Shown here: piece by piece, positions 35,201 to 46,530 of the stretch
How the letters are laid out: the number at the start of each line of letters is the position of its first letter
Position numbering within the stretch: the stretch's first letter is position 1
Assembly: GCA_951799445.1 (NCBI GenBank)
Contig: OX637293.1
Span: 18,538,001 to 18,602,000, forward strand
Direction: 5' to 3'
Source of the DNA: Pseudisothecium myosuroides
Taxonomy: Eukaryota; Streptophyta; Bryopsida; Hypnales; Lembophyllaceae
Length of the DNA: 64,000 nucleotides
Notes under the pieces: generated by a model
The model's database searches: none
What the model saw: the letters and a program-made list of their open reading frames with translations, nothing else
What the model was told of the DNA's origin: nothing
Position numbers and translations under genes: made by a program

Positions 35201-37217
35201 TCTCCCTTTCTTGGAACTTTTCTCTTTATCTATTTTCTACCGTTGTCGTGCCGTACGCTGCCACTGATTGTTTTAGCCCACTTATGTGTTTGTTTCACAG
35301 ATAGCTGGACCATTCATCTTTGGATTGCTTCTATCTAAGTACGACCCAAAGCTATGTGTGAAGTTGGCAGTGGGAGCGATGGTCATCTCTCTTCCTATTT
35401 TGGTATGTATCGTGGCTTTTTTATATTGAACCTAAGAGGAATTCTGCCTTTGGGTTCAATAGGTTCAAACCTCGATGGCTCTTTTGCGATTAAAATGTAC
35501 TGAGGGAAATCCTGCTCTCTGCTTTGACATACCACTTTATTTGATTATTTTCATGGATACTTGCAGCTGAATCTAGTAGACATGACCGATAAACAATCTA
35601 AGGGAACTCTACAGCGTCCAAAGCATGCAAATCCTGGGGACAAGACGAAGGGTGGTCATTCAGGCGGACTGCATGAAGAAGGAGGTATCACTGCAGAGCT
35701 GTGTGTCGGTACTAGGTCGGCAGCTTTGATGTTCTTAATAGCTTCATACTCTTCGCCAGTCAGATTTTCATGCAGGGCTCGTTGTAAAACTTTTGAATGT
35801 GCTTATTTGAACCTGGAAGTGTCTCTGTCCGCTGTGCTTGTAAGCGGGATTGGGATTCAAAATCTATGACCTCCAGCAACATGTGAATTTACTATTGTTA
35901 CGGGATCTTTGAATGTGCAGCTGAGGGGGGCTTACAAGCAGTCATACGGGGTTGGAAACAGTACCTGGCGCAACCTGTTCTACCAGCTAGTTTAGCATAC
36001 GTGCTTCTATATTTCAATGCTGTCTTGGCTCCTGGTGGATTGATGACATCATATCTCACTCAACAAGGTACTTTTGTATTCCATTGTGATTAGCGATTGC
36101 TTTGTATAAACATGGGCTCGAAGTTTACCTGTGTAACTTATAGGTTGCTATCAAAGAGAGGTGTATTGGAGTAGTTCTGTCCTGGACACATGACACTGAA
36201 TTTTATTTTCTTATCCGTACTAAATATTTGTTCGGAATTCATTCAAATGGACCCAATGATTACTGCCAAGAGTTCACTGTTCTTGGTTGAATTTGCAGGA
36301 TTAAATCCTTCATTAATTGGTCTATTCAGAGGTTTGTGTGCACTCATGGGATTTTCCGCAACATTCCTCTCAGCTACGATGATTAGCAAGCTTGGTGTTT
36401 TGAAGGTAACATTGCTATCCTTATTCATCATTATCCATTAGCTAAATAACATACAATATTATTATAGGAAACAAATACTTCAGGATTTACAGGACTGATG
36501 CTTCTTCTTAGATTCTAACATATGTACGTGGTTTGTGTTTTGCCCACGAGCAGGCAGGTGCTGCTTCTTTGATATTCCAAGCCTTGGTGCTTGCTATGGC
36601 AGTTGCAGTATACTTGAGTAACCCTTTCGGACAGCAAGGTTCACTTGTTTTGTTTCTCTTCTTAACTGTAAGTGTCAATGTGCAGTCGGATGCTTTCTTT
36701 GATTTTTAGGAGGCAAAGATATCTTACATTCCAACTATTTGTTAAACATGGAGGTATTTCGGTAACATTTTCTATTAGAGAAACAAGAACTTCCTGAGCA
36801 ACGAGAGTTGGGAATTTGCGGAATTGAAGATCTAATGAATGTTTTGATCGTTGACAACTGCAGGTTATCTCCCGATTAGGTTACTGGGCTTACGATATGG
36901 TGGATGCTCAAATTTTCCAAACCGCCATTCCGGCAACGCAAGCCAATCTCGTGGGAACGACTGAAGTATCATTAGCAAGTTTAGCGGAACTCGTCATGTT
37001 GGGGGTGGCAATCGTGGCCAATGACGTGAAACATTTTGGAGGTTTGGCGGCCCTATCGATGGTGTCAGTTGTGGGTGCTGCCTGGATTTACTGGCATTGG
37101 TTGGCTAACCCTACAATTGACCAACGCCGATTATTTCCCCATGATCCACACTTTGATGATTCAGACAAAGCCAGACAATTGGGTCTGCAAACGCTTGTCC
37201 CATCGTCTGTATTGTAA
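32222..37217 (+). CDS. IREG3: Plastid/mitochondrial ferroportin (IREG3/MAR1, SLC40A3 type)
   Basis: Thirteen coding exons: 32222-32406, 32766-32922, 33253-33316, exon 4 (34063-34187, or alternatively 33870-33994), 34464-34553, 34703-34888, 35115-35189, 35301-35402, 35567-35684, 35921-36067, 36299-36405, 36554-36667, 36864-37217. All junctions are GT-AG and phases agree; 1824 bases give 607 residues, close to the ~600 of plant IREG3. Residues 1-60 are Arg/Ser-rich with few acids, like a transit peptide. Family-specific runs include [11 protein letters not shown] before exon 4, [17 protein letters not shown] (TM1), [43 protein letters not shown] and [16 protein letters not shown]; about eleven hydrophobic segments. 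Known role: metal or polyamine-like drug transport across the organelle envelope (Arabidopsis MAR1/IREG3). The start ATG is the first giving a transit-like N-terminus in phase. Confidence 0.92.
33870..33994 (+). other. Alternative exon 4a of the ferroportin gene
   Basis: 125 bp between AG at 33868-33869 and GT at 33995, entering in phase 1 and leaving in phase 0, exactly like exon 4b. It encodes a 41-residue homologue of exon 4b (shared [14 protein letters not shown]; 23 of 41 residues identical). Its acceptor has a purine-rich, weak tract. Frame, length and conservation suggest a functional duplicate rather than debris. Confidence 0.75.
34063..34187 (+). other. Exon 4b of the ferroportin gene (default form)
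   Basis: 125 bp between AG at 34061-34062 and GT at 34188-34189. It encodes the first transmembrane segment ([19 protein letters not shown]) and resembles IREG3 proteins of other plants more than exon 4a does. A strong pyrimidine tract (34000-34025) precedes it. The gap to exon 4a is only 68 bp. Confidence 0.85.
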
Positions 37218-38026
37218 AATTAATCTTTCAGAAAGTAGGGTAGTTGATATACTGCACAACATTCAATTCCTCTTTGGATAAGGTTTCAAACAATTGATCA
37301 TTTCATGCTCATTTATCAGTATAGGATTTAAGATACTTGCGATTGCTAGTGTTCTGAGGTCAGGTTTATGTGCAGATGAGAGTAACATGCGCATGTAGGG
37401 ATAAAGATTCCTGAATGCAGGGACATTTGCTTCACCTGGTGCTTGGTAATCAGCACTATACTGCACCACATGTTTACAGTATTGTATATAAAGTTATGAT
37501 TCATTGTGATCAACTGCAAGATGTTTGTGACTGGTTTTTGTACGTAACGTTATCGTGCGCAGGGGTAACTTATTGCAGTTTTGCATTCTAGTGGCATGTT
37601 TATAAGGCCTTTCAATCAGTCTTGTGTGTGTGAAGGTTGAGTCCCTCAAACCTGAACGGAAGAAATCTAGATAATAAATACTATGGCCCTTCGTCCCCGC
37701 TTAACCCTAGAAGGATGCAGCGGAAGTGTCTGATAGAGGACAAAGAATCCTTCTATGTAGGATAGTAGTGCAGATGTTCATCCTCTTATTTGCATTTGAG
37801 TTCTTTTTCAATTTGTATTTTTTTAACATGACAGTAGAAGGCATGATTGCATGCACTCTAATTACATTGTATTGTCTTCTTCCAAAAATGAGGTTTAGGA
37901 CCCATCTTTGTGAAAAGACAACATGTTTGGTATGTGAAATTTGCTCAGTAGTAGCTCGCCTTGCTTTGATTCATACTTACTCAAAAAAATATATTAAAGT
38001 TTTTCTACTACCTCTAAAGTCTTTAA
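37218..38026. other. 3' flank of the ferroportin gene
   Basis: Probable 3' UTR to about 37500, followed by AT-rich sequence. No further gene seen. Confidence 0.4.
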
Positions 38027-38663
38027 TCCCTAACTGCCTGAGGCACCAGATTCTGGTGTTTCGAAAACTTTGAAGTTAAGTAAAATCCAACCAAATTGCT
38101 ATTTTTAGTAGTTTCTATTTTTGGAGAATTCTTTTTGAAGTCTAGTTTTAGGATCAAAAAGCTGATCTTAAAAATGAAGGATTATGATTTCTCTATTTAA
38201 GATTTTGTGCAAGGATACCCATTGCAATCTTGACTTCCTGCATTGCTGAGGGCTCTTGGAAATGAGCCTCAAATACACTAGATCCTAGAGAAAATATCAC
38301 ATTAGAAATTCATTTAAAAAAATTGTAGAATAGATTTTGAAAATACGTAAATTGATTGGAGTTGTGCATGCTAGGCCCTATAACCTCATATTTTTTTAGT
38401 GACCAACTATTTAGAGTTAACATGCAAAAAGAGAATTGAAAATTTTTCATAGTTTTAATACCCTCATGATCAAACATTATAATCTTTCAATCTGTAAGTG
38501 ATATTGTTATGTTTTCTTTTCCTATGTGATCTCTAACATGTCTAGTTTGAATTTGTATGGTTACAATTCAAAAGAAATTGGTACAACTTATGAAAATGTT
38601 GACTTTTTGTTCAATTTACTGCAAATTTTGAGAAGCTCCAAACAGGCCTTAGGCATTTAAGGG
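38027..38663. mobile_element. TTAA-flanked element, family E
   Basis: A 637-bp element between TTAA at 38023-38026 and TTAA at 38664-38667. Ends are TCCCTAACTGCCTGAGGC and, inverted, CCCTTAAATGCCTAAGGC, the clearest inverted terminus of the TTAA group in this window. No coding frame. Confidence 0.78.
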
Positions 38664-38855
38664 TTAACACCTACAGTTTTTTTATAAATTTGCAAATATT
38701 TGCTTACAACCTTATTTAATTGTATTATTTACCTCAATATCATCAAATTGTTTATAGTGGGTTTTTCCATTAAAGGTTTAAGCATTACTTTGAATGAATT
38801 TGGCAAAATTACTTTGAAGAAATTGTTTGAAAAAAACATCACTATGAAATATTCC

Positions 38856-38932
38856 ATATTTTTTTGAAATATACTAGTGTTTCCTTTATAAAACACACAA
38901 GAAACACCAATAGTATTCAAAAATAGAGGATG
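38856..38932. mobile_element. Small hairpin MITE
   Basis: TTTTTTGAAATATACTAGTG and the inverse of CACCAATAGTATTCAAAAAT form a hairpin of about 75 bp around AACACACAAGA. The right arm matches the arms of the Stowaway-like element at 12747-12827 (CTATTTTTGAATA). TA follows at 38933-38934. Confidence 0.6.
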
Positions 38933-38982
38933 TACTTTGTTTCATCTTCTATAGCATGGACTTTAAAACACTTAGTCATTAA

Positions 38983-39553
38983 CCTCTTAGCGCTACAACA
39001 TTCATTTTTTGAACAACAAATAAATTAAAACTCACTTTTCTTTCTCATTACTACTAAGATGAAAGTCATTCTAATTTGTAGAGATACTTTATCAAGATGT
39101 TGTCCTATCTAACGGTTGGATTTGGTGTTATTAGAGTACGTATTTTTCTAAAATTATAAATGTGGAAGATGGCAAGTAGTTGACCAAGTCAAAAGTGCAT
39201 TGACTCTAGTACAAAATTGGATTTGCAAAAATGAAGTCATAGAGTACAAACTTTCAAAACATCACCATGTCAAGCCAGAACCTCATTTCAAATCCATTCC
39301 AAAAAATTGTACTAAAAAAATTATAATAATTTTTTTGTAATCAAATTTAAAAAGAATTTTGAAAATTCCTTTTCAAAATTTATAAAAAAATATTGGTGAT
39401 AATATTGGTGAATCTAATTATATGGATGGAATTTAAAAATCAAAATCTACAACTTTTATTTGTATATCACTTCCAAAATATTCTTCCAAATAAAACTTTA
39501 TAATGATTTTTCTCAAATCATTAGTTTTAGAGAACACTCTATGTGTTAAGGAG
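38983..39553. mobile_element. TTAA-flanked element, family B copy 2
   Basis: A 571-bp element between TTAA at 38979-38982 and TTAA at 39554-39557; starts CCTCTTAGCGC and ends GTGTTAAGGAG. It is colinear with 18711-19289 throughout. No coding frame. Confidence 0.78.
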
Positions 39554-39557
39554 TTAA

Positions 39558-40766
39558 TTTTGAAACTACAAGCTTATCACCAAGGTATTCTACCAAAAAA
39601 ATTTACTTAGACAAAACATGATGAATTGCATTTCTTGTTTCTATAATACATTAGAAACACCTAAAATTATCAAAATAAGCAATTCGAGGCATCTTTTCCT
39701 CCTAAAAATAATATTTTTGTAGTATTAGCAAGTGAAAATCATGAATTAAAAAAAAATTTAGATATGGCATGTAATTTCTATAAATTTTCAAAGAGGAAGC
39801 TCTCTAGACTATTGAATCGTCAAATAGCTGGATCTAAACTGAAATCTGATAAAATCAGCATTCAAGAATCACAAATAAGTAAATAGACAAGTTTAATGAC
39901 ACTTTTAAGGGACACTTTAATGGAAGTCTAGTGACACTTCAAAGGAAATCTATTGTGCATGAATAGGTACAAGGACAGTTTTGGGTTCTACCTTAACCTA
40001 AAAGATCATTCATCAAACATTTTTTGTCCTAATGACCTTTCCAAAGTTACCAATGTTCTTGTCCAATACTTGCCTACCACCTATACACTCTACCACGATG
40101 CTGTAATTTTCATCCAATTAATATTTAGTGCAATAAACATTTTTTTAATTGTAAAGAGTAAACTTGGAGAGGTCACTCCAATGAACGGGGAGTACCAACA
40201 TTTAGTTATAAGTTAGCCGGTTGAAATCTAGAATTGCCTAATTGAGTTTAAAATCTTCATAAAAAAATTGATCATTCAAGAGGAAAATAAAAGAATATTC
40301 TCTATTTTATTAAGGCCTAGCCAAGAGTATACTCCAGACAACCGATTGGTCCACGAAAATATAGGATCTTCACCGGTTAAGCTAAAATTTCTCCCCAAAT
40401 TGTGGGTCACTCATTGTCAACAACGTAGAAGAGATCAAAATTTATTTATATTATAAACAGTCTTGCAATCTCAAAAGTAAGTGGCTCCAAGCCTTTACAT
40501 AGGCAGCTACAACCGACATCACTTTCTGAGTGCTTGATCCTTTGGCGGTAGCTCCAATGACCTGCACTACAAAAACAAGGGAGGAATTTGCTTCACAGCA
40601 CCTGATATACCCCTATTTACATAAATCCTACAGAAGGAATGCAAGAGAAGGAACTCTGATGTTTCATAGAGTTCTCTACCCCCATTTCTTACAATGTACT
40701 AAAACAGAAGCTAGAGCACACCAAACGCACACTAAACTCACATAAGGCACACTAAAACTCATCTAC
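39558..40766. other. Unassigned gap, probably including a 3' UTR
   Basis: AT-rich to about 40450. 40450-40766 has more balanced composition and is probably 3' UTR of the minus-strand ORF that ends at 40767. The plus-strand frames here are short and have no motif. Confidence 0.35.
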
Positions 40767-41159
40767 TTAGACATCCAAACCCCAATATTTAGAACATGCC
40801 ATACGTAGTTGCAGTGTTTTGTTTTCCTTTTGATCCCGACACTTTGTTCCCACCCATTTGTAGTTTTTTAACCTGGTGACTTCATTGCCAGAACCATTGA
40901 GGACTTTCTCTGGGGTTAAGGTGACTTCGCTATATTTCCTACACTCTTTGGGGTATAGTTTAACCATGTTGTTATTACTAGTATTTGGTTCCGCCATGGG
41001 TTGCACTACACACTTGTAGTATGGTACATAGTACAGATTTTGAGCAATTGAAATGTAGTAATGACCTCCATTGCTTAGTTTGATAGTCTCCATGGAGCAC
41101 GTCTGCTTCATAAAGACATCCGCACCAGTGTCATTGATCACCTTGGTCCTCAATGACAT
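40767..41159 (-). CDS. Small hypothetical protein
   Basis: A 130-codon frame whose ATG follows a plausible splice acceptor (CAG at about 41184-41186 on the minus strand), so an upstream non-coding exon is likely; the frame itself stays open 17 codons further back. The protein has no signal peptide or membrane segment, six Cys, and alternates polar and beta-type stretches (KVINDTGADVFMKQTC; YYVPYYKCVVQP; KLYPKECRKYSEVTL). It resembles small uncharacterised plant proteins with an N-terminal T.VINDTG motif, which I recall mainly from bryophytes, but I cannot name the family with certainty. Composition and low repeat content around it favour a real gene. Confidence 0.6.
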   Translation of the reverse strand: MSLRTKVINDTGADVFMKQTCSMETIKLSNGGHYYISIAQNLYYVPYYKCVVQPMAEPNTSNNNMVKLYPKECRKYSEVTLTPEKVLNGSGNEVTRLKNYKWVGTKCRDQKENKTLQLRMACSKYWGLDV

Positions 41160-42295
41160 GTTTCCAGCAAAGGAGGATTGGTTGTCTGCAGTGTTGAGGA
41201 TAAAAAACACAACAAAACTACAACCTATATACCAATGAGAGAGAATATAAATAGTCTTCCTCCTTTATTCATGGTAGAAGGGATTCTAACTAAAGTAAAC
41301 TACAATGAACTACAATGAAGAGCATATTAATAGAATATATTTCTTAACATGCAACATGTGAGGTGCCCCTTTTGAGGAGATAGTACTATATGTATGAGTG
41401 GGAGTAAAAGAAAAAAAAGCTTAAAATTTTTATAGGCACCTAGAGTTAAAATTTGTTTTGTAAATCTAAATCTAATAGTTCTTATTTTATATTCAATTTT
41501 ATTATGAAATAAAATTTTAAGCTTTTACTTCCCAATTCAAGCTTTTACTTTGAAATAAAGTTCAAGCTTTCAAGCTTTTACTTTCCAATTCTAGAGTAAG
41601 CCCACTGAAAATATTTAGACTGTATTTTCCTTCAATACTTGAGAGTCCTCATTCCACTCGTAGAAAGTCTACACATTTTGACTGTTACTCTAGAGGTAGA
41701 CCATATTGTCATTGAAGAGGTTTTGCTTGTAATTGTTCTTCCCGTATTACAAATTAGGGTTGAGGGTTTTGCTCCACACTTTCTATAACATGGTCATAGA
41801 TCGAACAATTGAGGATCAAAGTGGTGGTGTTGATTTTACTAGGATTCTAGGCTTTATGACAGTTGCTTTCACTTGGAACTTGATCGATGAAGCAAGAAGT
41901 GTAGAAGTACAACTCCTTGATCAATGGTTGCTAGTAAGTAATTACAACTACATTAAAGCATTGCCACCCATTCACGGGGTCGGGGCTTGGACGGGGCCGG
42001 CCAAGGAAGAGTGGTCCAACGCGGACCCGGGGAGGGACAAAATAAGACCGGTCACTCCAAAATGACTTCAAAAGCAAATCCAAATGCAAGTAAGAACTAA
42101 CTTATGAGCAATATAATTCTAAGTGAATCTAATTGGTTAATCAAAGAGCTCACATTGAGCAAATCAATTATGGTATTATACTCTTTTCCAACTAGAGGGT
42201 GACAATTGCTTTGAATCTCAAACTTGACATCATGGAGTTTTTCCACAAAGAAATCACTTACGGCACTAAGACTGGCTCGGTCCTTTGTAGTATAG
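41160..42295. other. Gap with one GC-rich island
   Basis: Mostly AT-rich. A sharply GC-rich patch at about 41970-42055 (GGGGTCGGGGCTTGG, GGACCCGGGGAGGGAC) stands out. It ends a 110-codon plus-strand frame (41733-42065) that has no recognisable domain and is not called. Confidence 0.35.
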
Positions 42296-42299
42296 TTAA

Positions 42300-42530
42300 T
42301 CCCTAAAGGACCGGCATGCATTTTTTGGTTGTATAGAAATTATGGGCAGGTACGTGTGACTAAAGTTTTCCATATTTTAAGCTGAAATTTTAGTCGAAGG
42401 TGGGCGGGAGGGATATCTTTCATATGCACTAAATTTCATGACATTTGGAAATAGGAGTCAAAAGTTATGGCCAAATATGTTACTTTTTTTCATAATTGGG
42501 CAGTCCGGGCAAATAAATAAAAAAATCAAA
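42300..42530. mobile_element. TTAA-family element, family A copy 3 (left end only)
   Basis: After TTAA at 42296-42299 it starts T-CCCTAAAGGACC and follows family A copy 2 for about 230 bp (GGATATCTTTCATATG, CATGACATTTGGAAAT, AGTCCGGGCAAATAA), then similarity stops. No right end was found, so it is truncated. Confidence 0.7.
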
Positions 42531-44624
42531 TGAAAAGCATTTGTGATAAACATGTCAGGAATCAATCACATCGATGACTTGAAGCACCCAATCATCAAAA
42601 TTATTTGCGCTGCTCTTGGATTTCCAATAAATTCTAATCATAACTTTGAGAAAGATAATTTTAGATCTCTAATAGTATAACCTATTCATCCTGCTGCGCA
42701 TCTTGTCCTTCAACCATAGTGAAAAAAATTGGCATCTGTACTACTGCAAAGGAATTGGTATACAATGAAGGAATTGCATCTTGCTTCCCAACTACAGTGA
42801 TTTGTGGGAGACTCTTGAAACCTTCAACTCTGAAACTCTAAACTAAAATATCTTGACATAATAAAACCAACATTGCACGTCACTTGAACCTTCCCAAAAA
42901 ATATTGACAAAGAAGTAAGAGAATGTATTGTACAACTGCAGGCTCCGTAATGAACCCCACGCTCCAATTGCAATTGATGATGCATATGTGCATGCTGCAC
43001 AAGAACCTCGGTGATACTTCTTAAACCTTCCTTCATGTAGAATTTTAGAATCATTATTTTATACCACCTTCCTCTTCAAGTGTGTTTTCAATCATCTCTT
43101 GCATGCTCACCATTTTTGCTGGACTGTAGTGTAACCCACGAGTTAATACCAATTTTTGTTGGCACACATGTATTGCTATTAATTAAAATCAATTCTATAG
43201 AACTCCTGTGCTTCATTGCTAAGAGAAGATAATTAAACTTAAGCAAAGCAGGTGTGAGTGAGTTGCAAGCAGCATTTGTACAAACAGATAGACAGCAAGT
43301 AGACAACAAGTGAGAAGTGAGAAAAGAGAGAGAGAGAGAGAGAGCGAGCAAAGAATGACTTTCCACCTTGGCAGCATTCCTGCCTTGGCAACACAGTCCC
43401 GCCCTTGCAAGCCAATGATGATCCAAAATTTTTGCCAACAAGGGACGATGAAATGACTTGAGAAAGAGGCAATGGAAAGTGCCCGTCTCCGAGAACCTCT
43501 CTCCAAAACCCACGGCCCAGTAGAAGCCCCAATATTCATCTAATGTTTCTTGAATTTGATCTTACTAATAGAGTTAATTGTAAAGTTTGTCCTCTGTTTG
43601 TAAAGGGGTGTTAGAGAAAGGTTTAACTCAGAATAGTACAAAAGAAACAAAGCACCAAATTCCATCCGCCCCCAATTTTGGTGCTCCAAGGAGTTTCATC
43701 TTGTGTTTTTCCCAAACTCGGGCTCCTAGTCCCGCATTGCTCACACTTTACGATTAATTCTAATGAATTGAAGAAAATGCAGTGAGGTCTACTCCAACTT
43801 GGAAATTAAAAAATTCCTAAAACAGTGCAATTTGAACTTTGGGCCTATAACCATGGTCTATTGGTTTTTTAATAATAAGAATATATGGTAGATGATTTAA
43901 TCCATGATAAATTAAAGTATTACATACACCCATGAGAAAATTTCATTTGGATTAGATATGAATTATCTTCAATTTTCCTACTAAAAAAAATTAGTAATTT
44001 CAAATTTTCACAAAAAAATTTGAATTATTTGTAATTTATAGATGACGTATGATATCATCTTTGAAAAACAAAAATAAAATTTTTTAAGAATAAATAATCA
44101 CATCATAAAAACATATAGTGTATAAGGATTTTGCAGTTCATTTTTGTAGACAGACGACCAATGTTTATACACAATTCTTCACCATTTAGCTACAACCTAA
44201 AGACGTTGGCTATTTTTTAAAGTAATTCTTCATTTTGGATTACAATAGCTAGATTATTACCAGGGCTTTTCTTTTTTGGTTTTTTGGTGCCAAATTGCAC
44301 CAGAAAAAAAATCTGGCTAAAAAAGGTTATAAAAAATGTCAAAAAAATTGGATGAAATCGCCAAACAACTTTGAAATTAAAAAATATATTAGATGAAATT
44401 GCCTAATTGTGGATGAAAACCATACTATACATCCAATAAGTGGATGAATGTTGCAATTTGGAGCACCACTATAACATTTTATATCGCCACTATGGCACTT
44501 CTTCAAAAATGAAAAAAAAGCCTTGATTATTACTATATTTCAAGACTAATAGTAAAATTATGTTTAGATATCACCTAAATTTGATATAGGTATCACCAAG
44601 TATCACATCCATCCATTAAATTAG
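42531..44624. other. Unassigned gap with a GA microsatellite
   Basis: No gene seen. 43325-43344 is a (GA)n run that produces long overlapping Ser/Leu-rich minus-strand frames; these are artefacts of the microsatellite. 43360-43760 is less AT-rich, without recognisable motif. Confidence 0.4.
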
Positions 44625-44855
44625 GTTGATTGTTTGTTTGTTATGGTGAGATCTTGGGAATTGTACGTCCCTCAGTCACAATCTTAGTATCGTTGAAAGG
44701 CTCTTTGCAAGGAAGGGTGCATGGGCTTTGTTTCATGGCATTTGGACCTACAGTGTGAAAATGATTGAATTTCAAACTTTTTATGAATTAAAAAATTAAA
44801 GAATTACTTTTACTTTTATTTTGACTATGGAAATGGCACATGGTACATGATACTA
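44625..44855 (-). repeat. Dispersed copy of the 30393-30975 foldback arm
   Basis: Matches, on the minus strand, the arm at 30393-30655 and the 28585-28840 copy: GTTTGTTTGTTATGGTGAG, GGGTGCATGGGCTTTGTTTC and ATGGCACA.GGTACA. It stands alone here, without its inverted partner. Confidence 0.65.
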
Positions 44856-44936
44856 CACTAGCGAGTATTAAAAGAAAAGTTGTCTATCTCTCAAAAGTGA
44901 TAAAATATACTAATAGGCCAATCCTTTCAAAATTAA

Positions 44937-45081
44937 CTGTACATGTAATAATGTTGTAGGTCTAAAAGGCCCAACAAACGACTTTACTATTAATTGTAAA
45001 TACAAAGAATGCACCTATTGGTTCAATAATCAGAATATTTAGTTGACTACCTTGGTTATGGGGCCCCGTATCCTTTCAAGG
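44937..45081. repeat. Dispersed repeat shared with 24582-24710
   Basis: Lies between TTAA at 44933-44936 and TTAA at 45082-45085, which suggests a TTAA-family MITE of about 145 bp. The copy at 24582-24710 is similar but lacks intact TTAA on both sides. Confidence 0.55.
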
Positions 45082-45677
45082 TTAACTCCTAAAGGATAGA
45101 GCCTATGACCGGATAGTCAAATTTGAAAGTCCTTCATTTTGCATCCTTCATTTTTTTCTATTTATGAGTGAATTTTTTTGTTTTATTTTTCAGAGATGAA
45201 ATCCCATGTCTAGTGTTTGTCATAATATTTTCAAATTTCTTGTGATAATTTCAAATTACCATAAATTAAATTGAAGAAAAAATGAAAATAATTCATATCA
45301 AATGCAAATCATATTCAATAAATCTAAAATTTTCGTAATAGAAGTACATTATAATGTAGAACATTGCAACATAAATAAAGTCTTTGTATCACTCCATGTT
45401 TAGAAATGTGGTTATAGATCCTCAACTTCAAACTTCACTAAAATGTTTGTTTTAAAAAATAATTCAAAATTTCCAAGTAGAGTAGAACCTTCACTTCAAA
45501 AGGTTCATTTTGTTAGTTTTGCTCAAAAACAAGAGAAATTGTTTTGATGTCAAAATTAAGTTTTGAGGGAAAAAAACTCAAAGTATTAAAATATATACTC
45601 CGTATTAGATAGTGTACTGTTTGAAAGATAAACTACCCTATACAAAATCAAAAGAAAACTAAATGTCTTGAACTTAA

Positions 45678-46014
45678 TCACTTAGTGCTCGGATGTCCAA
45701 AATTTAGACAATGAAGAGAGAAGTTTCAAGGGCTTTTTTGACCACAAAAATTTTCATTTATTCAAATAAATACGTGACTTTTAAAATACATTCTTTGTAT
45801 GATGAATTTGATGAAAATGAGGTATATAAAATGTAAGCCAAAATATGTAAAAATTCAAAAAGGATTCATGTGCTACAGAGATAATTCAATAATGTGGCTA
45901 AAATATCAAAAAGTTACACACAAAAAATCAAATAAAAATCATTCATTCTTCAATGTGCATAAAACTTGGTTGACCTTCTAAAGGACACAGAACGTTTGTG
46001 GCGACCTTCCAAGG
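45678..46014. mobile_element. TTAA-flanked element, family F copy 2 (longer variant)
   Basis: 337 bp between TTAA at 45674-45677 and TTAA at 46015-46018. The left 200 bp match 26007-26227; the right end (GACCTTCCAAGG) differs. It shares the TTAA at 46015-46018 with the next element. Confidence 0.6.
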
Positions 46015-46018
46015 TTAA

Positions 46019-46526
46019 TCCTTTGAAGACATTTTATTTTTGGTCTTGGTCAAACATCATTAAATTTCTACATTGAAATACACATTTCAAAATTTTGATA
46101 TTTTTCATATAAAGTACTATATGCCTAAATTTTATTTATTCATAAATAAAAACATCAAATTGAATTTTCTTTATAATAATCATAGAAATTACAAAAATAT
46201 TCAAACTAATATGAAATTTTGAAGAAAAATGGAAATAATAGTGGCAAACATTATAGTGTAATTGACGTACTCTTTGAGCTCACACCAAGAGAAATTTGAT
46301 AGAAAAAGTTCAGAAGTGTCGTATTCTGAGCTTTCAAGATATTGTCTTCAAAGTGTCACAAAAATTACAATTTTAACAATTTTGAAAAAAAATTCAAATG
46401 AAATACAAAGTAGATTATTGAAGCTATATTTAAGGTAATTTTAAATTTTTTTAAAGTAAAGAACTATGTGAAAATTCAAGTTTTGACTTTCAAAATGCTC
46501 GAGGGGCTTACAATGACTTTTAAGGG
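46019..46526. mobile_element. TTAA-flanked element, family D
   Basis: 508 bp between TTAA at 46015-46018 and TTAA at 46527-46530; ends TCCTTTGAAGAC and, inverted, CCCTTAAAAGTC. It sits directly against the preceding element, using the same TTAA. No coding frame. Confidence 0.68.
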
Positions 46527-46530
46527 TTAA

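Noticed and set aside
41733..42065. 110-codon plus-strand frame
   Set aside because: It runs from AT-rich DNA into the GC-rich island with no domain, and its composition changes abruptly inside the frame.
43088..43540. Overlapping 97-141-codon minus-strand frames
   Set aside because: Three frames are open at once because of the GA microsatellite and its surroundings; none shows a domain.
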